Of a DNA stretch of 5,194 nt, positions 1 to 5,194 are shown piece after piece. The stretch is taken from contig DUCL01000048.1 in NCBI GenBank assembly GCA_012959845.1, positions 1,031 to 6,224 of the forward strand. Reading direction: 5' to 3'. Every line of letters begins with the position of its first letter. The stretch's first letter is position 1. Position numbers and translations under genes: made by a program. The notes under the pieces were generated by a model. The model made no database searches. It had not been told where the DNA came from and saw nothing but the letters and a program-made list of their open reading frames with translations. Origin of the DNA: Candidatus Poseidoniales archaeon. GTDB taxonomy: Archaea; Thermoplasmatota; Poseidoniia; Poseidoniales; Poseidoniaceae.

Positions 1-550
1 AGGTCCAATTGGCTAGATATGTACCCCATAATTCCATTGCTAAGGCAGCCCAAGCCATTGCTGCATACAATCGAGGTTGAGGACCCCATTTTGTAAATGC
101 CAATACGAGAATTAGGAGGAATAGTGCAGAAGTATCACCTCCGCTATATACGCCATAAGCAACTAATGGGATGAAAGGAGTCAATAATAACATGGCGAGA
201 TTTTCCTTCATCTTAGTAGCGATAATTCTGCCCAAATCAAATAGGAAATAATGTCCAACTGGAACGAATAGAGGCATTAGTCCACGTTGGTATTCATAGA
301 TTAGCCAAACTTCACTGAAAAACAATTCCATGGGAGTAGCAAATGCCAATACGGTCAGCATTTCAATACGCTCTTTTCTGGTGGTCTTGTAGAATATATA
401 TGCAAAAACAGACCAACACCAAATATTGACAGGCCACTCAGAAAGATTGTCTGGAATAAGTCCATTCAGGCCAGTAGCACTGATGTACAAACCGATGCCG
501 ATTGTAAGTACATACAATGCCGGTCTGTTCATGAATGGCGCTAGTGACAT
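1..550 (-). CDS. Polytopic membrane protein of unknown function, C-terminus cut by window edge
   Basis: The frame is open from an ATG at 550 to the left edge: 183 codons and one base, with no stop, so the C-terminus is missing. I do not recognise a named family. The translation is mostly hydrophobic, with about six or seven likely membrane helices (rough residues 11-32, 41-55, 64-85, 93-111, 117-135, 140-153, 160-180). Polar residues inside helices look conserved-like: Met74-Glu75, Ser79-Glu80, Trp82, the stretch YEYQRG (85-90) and PLFVPVGH (93-100), and a second Met-Glu pair near residues 172-173. Repeated Glu/His in membrane segments could mean a lipid- or isoprenoid-modifying enzyme or a transporter, but that is speculation. 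An in-frame GTG directly precedes the ATG and a TAA lies two codons further up, so the start can hardly be earlier. No good Shine-Dalgarno is visible. It follows the electron-transport operon in the same direction after 50 bases; whether it is cotranscribed is unclear. Confidence 0.8.
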   Translation of the reverse strand, partial: MSLAPFMNRPALYVLTIGIGLYISATGLNGLIPDNLSEWPVNIWCWSVFAYIFYKTTRKERIEMLTVLAFATPMELFFSEVWLIYEYQRGLMPLFVPVGHYFLFDLGRIIATKMKENLAMLLLTPFIPLVAYGVYSGGDTSALFLLILVLAFTKWGPQPRLYAAMAWAALAMELWGTYLANWT

Positions 551-576
551 CACTTCTTAGCACTTAGGGGTCACTT
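551..576 (-). repeat. Three AAGTG repeats at 10-11 bp spacing before the membrane-protein gene
   Basis: On the minus strand AAGTG occurs three times in the short gap before the start at 550; on the plus strand these are CACTT at 551-555, 561-565 and 572-576. The 10- and 11-base spacing puts all three on one face of the helix, as in some operator sites. The copy nearest the gene runs into the start codon (AAGTGATG). No TATA-like box was seen beside it. The repeats may be chance; no regulator is known to me for this sequence. Confidence 0.3.
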
Positions 577-600
577 GGATTTTGACGAGGTAATGATGCT
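551..600. other. Intergenic gap between the fusion gene and the membrane-protein gene
   Basis: This 50-bp gap is the longest non-coding stretch in the window. It holds no T-rich terminator tract and no clear archaeal TATA box on the minus strand. Apart from the AAGTG repeats and one copy of an 11-bp direct repeat (575-585), nothing recognisable is present. Read-through from the operon upstream is possible. Confidence 0.6.
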
Positions 601-622
601 TCAAGCCTTGATTGGATTTTGA
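575..622. repeat. 11-bp direct repeat flanking the stop codon of the fusion gene
   Basis: The plus-strand sequence TTGGATTTTGA occurs at 575-585, in the gap, and again at 612-622, inside the last codons of the fusion gene, 37 bases apart. A 7-bp inverted pair, TGATGCT (594-600) and AGCATCA (622-628), lies in the same area. This could be the trace of a small local duplication or a structured transcript end. It is short enough that chance cannot be excluded. Confidence 0.3.
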
Positions 623-3414
623 GCATCAACGCTTGATGAAACGACTTCGGCTTTCTTTGCTTCAACTTGTCTTGCCAAGAAAGAAACAACATCAAGAATC
701 TCAATATCTGCATACTTTTCATCACCTTCAAACTTCAAGCACTCAAAGTGAGAAACACACTTCGGACAGGATGTGATCATTGTATCTGCACCAGTTGCAC
801 GGATTTCTTCCATTCTGGATACACGGAGGGAACGAGCGTCTTCATTACAAGACATCATACTGGAAACACCACAGCACATTGCATCTTCGCCACTGTGTTC
901 CATTTCAACTAAATTGACACCTTCGACAGCGGTTATCAATTGACGCGGTTCATCATAAACACCCATTTGCCGTCCCAGTCTACATGGGTCGTGATAGGTT
1001 ACTGTAGTCTCATCTGCACTTAGATTCATATCAAACCCTTGCTCGATTAGATATTCAGTAGTATGCATTACCTTAATACCTTCAAGTTCATAGTCGCGAG
1101 CAAAAGTTCTGAAACATTCTGCACAAGAAGATACAAGAGTATCGATTCCAGATTCCTTTATCTTGCGTTGGTTATATGCCTTAAGTTTGTCAAATACTTC
1201 ATCAAGACCTTGCCACTTTTGGTCGTGACCACAGCACTTTAGGAAGTCTCTTCCTAGATATGAAACATCATTGCCCATCTCTTCAAACAAAGTGAAAGCA
1301 GCAGTGGTTGAGTCTCCTAAGTTCATCTCACCATCATTGACATGAGAGAATACCATTTCTTGGTCGAGATAATCAACACAACCAGGATAGTAGCCAACTT
1401 TTGAATTAATTGGGTAATCTTCTGTTGCGATAAAGTCTGCATCTGCTTCTTCTTCTGCTTCTGCAGCAAGAACTGCTTGAAGCACTGTGTGAGGTATCTC
1501 GGCTGTTCCTGCACCAACGATTAGTCCACGCCTAATGTCAACATATGAGTCATAATCAACAAGTTGTGGACAGGCCTTAGTACAAGCAGAACAAGTCAAA
1601 CATGAATACATTGGAACACCATCATCTTCATTATTCCAAGAATTGTAAATGATGTTTAATTTATCTCCACCAGTGAATAGACGGACAGGACAAGCATCGT
1701 CACAAAGGTCACAGCCGTAACACTTGTTCATCTCGAACTCATAGCCACGAGCCATATATCTAAGCACGACGAATACAAGTGCTCCAAAGGTTAGACATGG
1801 AATAAACATTGCATAGGTTAATTTTGCATCCATGGATTTAGGGTTTCGGTGGTATGATGGATTCTCAATTGAAGAAAACTTTCCATTGCCAAGAGTCATA
1901 TCTTCTGAACTAGAAAGGTTGACGCTTGTTCCCGCTAGACTTTCAGGTGCATCATTATCCCATACCAATAGAGGTTGGAACGAGGAAATAACCATTGAAG
2001 TTTCAGTTATAATGGATGCATTTTGCGCAAGCAAACCACCAGCTTGAACGGTTATTTGGTAGTCATAAGTTCCTACTTCAAGTTCTATGGTTGCCCCATC
2101 ACAATTGGAGAATGAAGAAACGGTCTTACCGGATGAATCAGTTAGTGCAAATGTTGAACTTAGCATATCTGCAGTGGACAAATCATTGATTTTCCTTTCA
2201 CTAGCCCTGTACTCACAAGCAACATCGGTGGTAATTGTATCCACACTCTTGTGGTGTCCGTCAGGGAAATTAGTTGAATCTTCAGTTATTGTGAATGAAC
2301 CAGTAGCAACCCATGGTGCATCTCCTGAGAATGAATCTGTTACCGATGCAGCATTTATTCCATTAGTAGCATCCTGATGTCCATTTTCATCTCCAAAATC
2401 AGTAATAATGTACCTAGAGGGTTGATACAAATTCCAATCGAGCCAAGCTGTGGTAGGAACAATTCCAGTAGTGGACCAGCCATGTGTGTCAGTAAATTCG
2501 TTAGCAGAATGAACATGAACATCAACAGGTTGTGTTCTCATCGCATCAAGTTCGTCATAATCGGAAATAGTTAGCATTCCTTTTGCATCCCAGAAACCAT
2601 CGTCATAAACATCCCAAGTAGAAACTGAGATTGCGGTTGAAACCAATAATGCTCCAACAAGAATTTGCTTGCCATGTGCAGGTGTGAAACCAGCGCCCCA
2701 TGCTTTTACCATAATTGATCTAGTGACAAAATAAATTACAATCCATATCAGAATCCCAGTTAATACCCAGGGTATTGCATTGAATGCTTCCGCAATCCAG
2801 GGTTCTCTCACTCCACATAATAGGTCGCCATGAGAATCTAATTTACAAAAATCAGACCTATTATTACCATATAACTGTAAGAAAATATTGATCGAAAATA
2901 CCGAGATAAACCATATATGTGCGAGGTATACTACACCTGCACTTGCAAACCAAGGGTCCTCAACAGGTCGCTTTTCTCGACCGCCAAGCATTGGTGGTAG
3001 TGTTAGAATACCTACTGGGATTCCAGTAAGTGCTGCTCCCCACCATGCAGCGTTCCAAGGGAAAACAGGTTGTCCTACTATATCGCCAACGAATCCAGTA
3101 GGTACGGAGAATTGTGGTAAGTACTCTCCCCAGCGCAGGTATCCATATGAGAATAATACATACCAATCAGGGAAAACGAATCCTGCTTGCGCATATGGGT
3201 CAGCAGCACTGTGCAGTGGCGGAGGGATTAGCCAAGAATAGAATAACAACACTGCGGTCATAAAAGCAAAGATAAGTGCGTCCCGAAGAACTTCGTGAGG
3301 CCAGAAAGCATGACCCATAGGAGTGCGCTTTCTCTCAGTGCTAGCGCTTTGCAAGTTTTCTTTTTCATCCATGTAGGAGGAAGCGACTCTTCCAAGATTT
3401 TCTACTAATCCCAT
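601..3414 (-). CDS. PetD-like cytochrome b C-terminal half fused to HdrD/GlpC-like iron-sulfur (CCG) module
   Basis: A 937-residue multi-domain membrane protein. Residues 1-183 resemble the C-terminal half of cytochrome b (subunit IV of b6f): helices at about 46-63, 122-142 and 158-180, with the quinol-site motif PDWY at 82-85 in place of the usual PEWY. Two more helices follow (213-231, 250-266). Residues 268-530 form a hydrophilic, Thr/Ser/Asp-rich domain with Cys400 and Cys438, then a helix at 533-552. Next come two CX2CX2CX3CP ferredoxin motifs (Cys565/568/571/575 and 605/608/611/615) and two CCG domains (Cys679, Cys727-728, Cys764/767; Cys811, Cys847-848, Cys883/886). The second CCG spacing, C-X35-CC-X34-CXXC, is close to that of the Hdr non-cubane cluster sites. 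Helix counting from a cytoplasmic N-terminus puts PDWY and the 260-residue domain outside and the Fe-S/CCG part in the cytoplasm. The protein should complete the quinone sites with the cytochrome b encoded 18 bases upstream and connect them to a cytoplasmic redox partner, whose identity cannot be read from sequence. The start is set by GGAGG 8 bases upstream. Confidence 0.9.
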   Translation of the reverse strand: MGLVENLGRVASSYMDEKENLQSASTERKRTPMGHAFWPHEVLRDALIFAFMTAVLLFYSWLIPPPLHSAADPYAQAGFVFPDWYVLFSYGYLRWGEYLPQFSVPTGFVGDIVGQPVFPWNAAWWGAALTGIPVGILTLPPMLGGREKRPVEDPWFASAGVVYLAHIWFISVFSINIFLQLYGNNRSDFCKLDSHGDLLCGVREPWIAEAFNAIPWVLTGILIWIVIYFVTRSIMVKAWGAGFTPAHGKQILVGALLVSTAISVSTWDVYDDGFWDAKGMLTISDYDELDAMRTQPVDVHVHSANEFTDTHGWSTTGIVPTTAWLDWNLYQPSRYIITDFGDENGHQDATNGINAASVTDSFSGDAPWVATGSFTITEDSTNFPDGHHKSVDTITTDVACEYRASERKINDLSTADMLSSTFALTDSSGKTVSSFSNCDGATIELEVGTYDYQITVQAGGLLAQNASIITETSMVISSFQPLLVWDNDAPESLAGTSVNLSSSEDMTLGNGKFSSIENPSYHRNPKSMDAKLTYAMFIPCLTFGALVFVVLRYMARGYEFEMNKCYGCDLCDDACPVRLFTGGDKLNIIYNSWNNEDDGVPMYSCLTCSACTKACPQLVDYDSYVDIRRGLIVGAGTAEIPHTVLQAVLAAEAEEEADADFIATEDYPINSKVGYYPGCVDYLDQEMVFSHVNDGEMNLGDSTTAAFTLFEEMGNDVSYLGRDFLKCCGHDQKWQGLDEVFDKLKAYNQRKIKESGIDTLVSSCAECFRTFARDYELEGIKVMHTTEYLIEQGFDMNLSADETTVTYHDPCRLGRQMGVYDEPRQLITAVEGVNLVEMEHSGEDAMCCGVSSMMSCNEDARSLRVSRMEEIRATGADTMITSCPKCVSHFECLKFEGDEKYADIEILDVVSFLARQVEAKKAEVVSSSVDAQNPIKA

Positions 3415-3422
3415 AATTCAAC

Positions 3423-3427
3423 CCTCC
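3423..3427 (-). promoter_or_regulatory. Ribosome binding site of the fusion gene
   Basis: GGAGG on the minus strand, 8 bases before the ATG at 3414, within the 18-base gap after the cytochrome b stop. It supports this start over the later in-frame Met15, which has no such sequence before it. Confidence 0.75.
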
Positions 3428-3432
3428 AAATA

Positions 3433-4299
3433 TCAATGTGGCTCCGCGATGCCTTGCACCCAGACTATAAACAAGTGAATAATGATTAGTAAAGTCACAA
3501 TCACAGGTAGAATAAATACGTGGATAAAATACATTCTTGTAACAGTTCCTGGAGTTAGGGATGTACCCGAAAATAAAGCTGTCGCAGCAAACTTTCCAAT
3601 TAATGGTGATGAGTTTGCCATGTTGATTCCGATAACAGCGGCACCATATGCCAATGAATCCCACGGTAGTAGGTATCCCGAATAACCAAAGAAGATAGTT
3701 AGGAACATTAGTGCGACTCCGATAAGCCAGTTTAATTCGCGAGGGTTTCTATATGCGCCAGTAAAGTAAACCCTACACATGTGTAAGAAAACGCTCGCTA
3801 CCATGAAGTGAGTTGCCCAGTGGTGAACTGCTCGAAGAATATATCCAAATGGTAATTCGGTCATGATATATTGCATACTAGCATATGCTGGAGCAGGGTC
3901 ACCTTCTCCTCCTGGAACATAATAAATCCCAAGAACAGTTCCGGTAATCACCAAAATAATAAATGCTAGGAATGAGATTCCACCTAGGCAGTATAATGGA
4001 TACCAATACCAAATGATTCTCAACTTGTATTTTTCTGCGTGGGTAAGAGGCATTTGTCTGTGCATATTGTAGTAAGCACCTTTTGACATATTCCAGTAGT
4101 CTTGTAATCTAAATCTTGTATCAAGCCATGAGAATACCCAAAGGAAAGACCTCTCAGCAACTCCCATTTTTCCTGTTGACTCAACAGCGCGCAAAATATC
4201 CCTACGAGGCATATCTTCTGATTCCTTGCGCAGAGTGAATGCAACAAGAACTACTACGAAAGCGATGAAGAACCAAAGAATCCAAAACATTGTCGTCAT
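3433..4299 (-). CDS. petB: Cytochrome b6-type cytochrome b, N-terminal (haem-binding) half
   Basis: This 288-residue protein is the haem-bearing part of a split cytochrome b. The four haem-b ligands are His159 and His173 in helix B, and His260 and His275 in helix D. The 15-residue step of the second pair is typical of cytochrome b6 rather than of mitochondrial cytochrome b. Other b6-like signatures are YCLGG (103-107), QYIMTE (143-148), RVYFTGAYRNPREL (176-189) and LPWD (211-214). Cys104 matches the Cys that holds the extra haem c_n in b6f complexes. Core helices lie near 98-127, 155-177, 191-212 and 256-281, and the protein ends just after helix D, as b6 does. Unlike plant b6 (about 215 residues), it has an N-terminal extension of roughly 70 residues with an extra membrane helix (4-22) and a basic/acidic linker. 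The C-terminal half of cytochrome b is supplied by the next gene and the Rieske subunit by the gene before. The symbol is by homology of type; 'cytochrome b subunit' is the safer name. Confidence 0.95.
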   Translation of the reverse strand: MTTMFWILWFFIAFVVVLVAFTLRKESEDMPRRDILRAVESTGKMGVAERSFLWVFSWLDTRFRLQDYWNMSKGAYYNMHRQMPLTHAEKYKLRIIWYWYPLYCLGGISFLAFIILVITGTVLGIYYVPGGEGDPAPAYASMQYIMTELPFGYILRAVHHWATHFMVASVFLHMCRVYFTGAYRNPRELNWLIGVALMFLTIFFGYSGYLLPWDSLAYGAAVIGINMANSSPLIGKFAATALFSGTSLTPGTVTRMYFIHVFILPVIVTLLIIIHLFIVWVQGIAEPH

Positions 4300-4305
4300 T
4301 TCATT

Positions 4306-4312
4306 TCACCTC
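4306..4312 (-). promoter_or_regulatory. Ribosome binding site of the cytochrome b gene
   Basis: GAGGTGA on the minus strand overlaps the stop codon of the Rieske gene and lies 6 bases before the ATG at 4299. A nearer-upstream ATG at 4304 is out of frame and stops after two codons. The overlap with the previous stop suggests coupled translation of the two subunits. Confidence 0.8.
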
Positions 4313-5159
4313 AATCGCAATATGTGTACCAATCCACATAATCTGGTAATCCCTCAATGATGTCGCCATTCATAGCAATTGGAATAATCGGTAACCCTAC
4401 AGGTGCAGGTCCACCGGCTCTGCGAACACCTGCATACTTAAATGTGGAACCATTAGAACGATTTGTATTAGTATTCATTTCCAAAGCAGTAGGGTCGAAA
4501 CGGGATGAGTGACAAATACAGAATAATTTTGTTCCACCATCATCTCCTCCTCCTGGAGTCCATGTGTCTTCTGTAAAAGAGTTAGAAACTAATTGCCAAC
4601 CTGGAATACAGCATAAATGTGTACACCTTGCAAAAATCATCACCAAATTTTCTGAGGGTGCTAATCTTGGGTCAATGTCGGCTAAGTCATCAAAATGACC
4701 GACATACTTTCCAGTTCCATCATAACCATCCATAAATTGGAATCTGGCTTTACCATTGGAAACAGGGCTACCAGCATTCTTTGAATGGTCAACATATGTA
4801 ACTACAATCGGTACTCCATTCCATACACCAGCAGCTCCTGATGTGCCAGTGGAACTCTTGGCTGCTTCAGCAACGAAATCCGACTTCTTCATTACCTGTT
4901 CATGCATTGGCCCATACCATGCTTCATCTTCACGACCTTTGGCCCAATACTTTGCTGCAAGATCTCCCCCTCCGCTACCACCGGGAGGTAACAAAAGGGA
5001 TGCGAAGCCAAGAACTCCCAGTGATGCTGCCAATACGCCAGTAGCGGTATTGAACCCATAACTGAGGAATTGGCGTCTATTGATTAGAGAATCACCAACT
5101 GCTTTTGCAGAGGAATTCTCGCCACTAGGCGCGGGTTTGAGGTCATATTCACGAGACAT
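4311..5159 (-). CDS. petC: Rieske [2Fe-2S] protein with Tat signal anchor
   Basis: This is the Rieske subunit that takes electrons from quinol at the outer quinone site and passes them to an extracytoplasmic acceptor; 282 residues from the ATG at 5159. Near the N-terminus is a twin-arginine motif, NRRQFL (27-32), followed by a hydrophobic helix (about 38-57), fitting Tat export with the helix kept as an anchor. The cluster ligands are Cys179 and His181 in CTHLCC (179-184), and Cys214 and His217 in CICHSS (214-219); Cys184 and Cys216 should form the usual disulfide. Oddities: the usual Gly of CTHLGC is Cys183; the usual Gly after the second His is Ser; the Tyr two residues after the conserved Ser is Phe221; and 29 residues separate Cys184 from Cys214, against about 13 in bovine Rieske, owing to a Gly/Asp-rich insert. 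A GTG three codons earlier is also in frame, but it forms part of the GGTGAT ribosome site, so the ATG is preferred. The cytochrome b gene follows after 11 bases. Confidence 0.95.
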   Translation of the reverse strand: MSREYDLKPAPSGENSSAKAVGDSLINRRQFLSYGFNTATGVLAASLGVLGFASLLLPPGGSGGGDLAAKYWAKGREDEAWYGPMHEQVMKKSDFVAEAAKSSTGTSGAAGVWNGVPIVVTYVDHSKNAGSPVSNGKARFQFMDGYDGTGKYVGHFDDLADIDPRLAPSENLVMIFARCTHLCCIPGWQLVSNSFTEDTWTPGGGDDGGTKLFCICHSSRFDPTALEMNTNTNRSNGSTFKYAGVRRAGGPAPVGLPIIPIAMNGDIIEGLPDYVDWYTYCD

Positions 5160-5163
5160 AATA

Positions 5164-5169
5164 ATCACC
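5164..5169 (-). promoter_or_regulatory. Ribosome binding site that fixes the Rieske start
   Basis: GGTGAT on the minus strand, complementary to the archaeal 16S 3' end, with 4 bases between it and the ATG at 5159. The alternative GTG start (5168-5166) lies within this motif, which argues against it. Confidence 0.75.
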
Positions 5170-5194
5170 AGTTATACTCCTTCCAGTCCTTTTG
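5165..5194 (-). CDS. Possible C-terminal end of an upstream gene
   Basis: In one minus-strand frame the last 30 bases read QKDWKEYNW and then a TGA at 5167-5165 that overlaps the Rieske ribosome site. Stop/ribosome-site overlap also occurs at the Rieske/cytochrome b junction, so an upstream operon member ending here is plausible. Nine codons cannot identify a product, and a second frame ending in TAA (5174-5172) is also possible. Confidence 0.3.
   Translation of the reverse strand, partial: QKDWKEYNW

Noticed and set aside
624..638. Perfect 6-bp inverted repeat with 3-base loop (CATCAA/TTGATG) near the end of the fusion gene, as a terminator
   Set aside because: It is inside the coding region, AT-rich and weak, and is not followed by a U tract on the minus-strand transcript.
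667..912. Plus-strand 81-codon open frame
   Set aside because: It lies opposite the CCG-domain codons of the fusion gene, which show clear Cys motifs; its translation has no recognisable feature.
727..1731. A c-type haem site in the Cys-rich region
   Set aside because: The Cys patterns are CX2CX2CX3CP and CCG/CXXC; none is CXXCH, so these are iron-sulfur sites.
2888..3241. Plus-strand 117-codon open frame
   Set aside because: It lies opposite the PetD-like part of the fusion gene (PDWY region) and reads as low-quality composition; a shadow.
3365..3664. Minus-strand 99-codon frame overlapping the end of cytochrome b and the start of the fusion
   Set aside because: It is a shifted frame across two genes with good motifs and ribosome sites; its translation shows no domain. 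I also considered a frameshift joining the two cytochrome b halves, but both have proper stop, start and Shine-Dalgarno, so the split is real.
4756..5061. Plus-strand 101-codon open frame
   Set aside because: It is antisense to the Rieske N-terminal region, with Pro/Ser-rich translation typical of a shadow frame.
5160..5168. GTG at 5168 as the Rieske start (three extra codons)
   Set aside because: The GTG is part of the GGTGAT ribosome site, which is well placed for the ATG at 5159.

Overview
The window is a compact, single-direction stretch of coding DNA: every supported gene lies on the minus strand, so it reads from high to low coordinates. The lineage looks archaeal. The ribosome binding sites are the anti-16S sequences GGTGAT, GAGGTGA and GGAGG, and the cytochrome b is split into N- and C-terminal pieces. 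The large, Thr/Ser/Asp-rich extracytoplasmic domain resembles surface proteins of marine planktonic Euryarchaeota. My best guess is a Marine Group II archaeon (Ca. Poseidoniales) or a relative; this is inference from style, not from a marker gene.

Layout in transcription order. At 5194-5165 there may be the last codons of an upstream gene. At 5159-4311 is a Tat-exported Rieske iron-sulfur protein. At 4299-3433 is a cytochrome b6-type N-terminal cytochrome b, with all four haem-b histidines at b6 spacing and a Cys at the site that anchors haem c_n in b6f complexes. At 3414-601 is a 937-residue fusion: a PetD-like cytochrome b C-terminal half, two further membrane helices, an extracytoplasmic domain of about 260 residues, one more helix, then a cytoplasmic 2x[4Fe-4S] plus tandem CCG module of the HdrD/GlpC/LutA kind. 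After a 50-bp gap, an unrecognised multi-helix membrane protein starts at 550 and runs off the left edge.

Rieske, cytochrome b and the fusion are separated by only 11 and 18 bases, each with its own Shine-Dalgarno sequence, and are almost certainly one operon encoding one membrane complex. The first two genes plus the PetD part make a quinol-oxidising Rieske/cytochrome b core. The C-terminal half of the fusion adds an electron-transfer module that, by helix counting, sits in the cytoplasm, on the same side as the Qn site and the predicted haem c_n. No c-type haem motif (CXXCH) occurs in the predicted proteins, so the extracytoplasmic electron acceptor is not encoded here. The covalent joining of a b6f-like core to an Hdr-like iron-sulfur module is the most notable thing in the window. 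No RNA genes, mobile elements or CRISPR arrays were seen.
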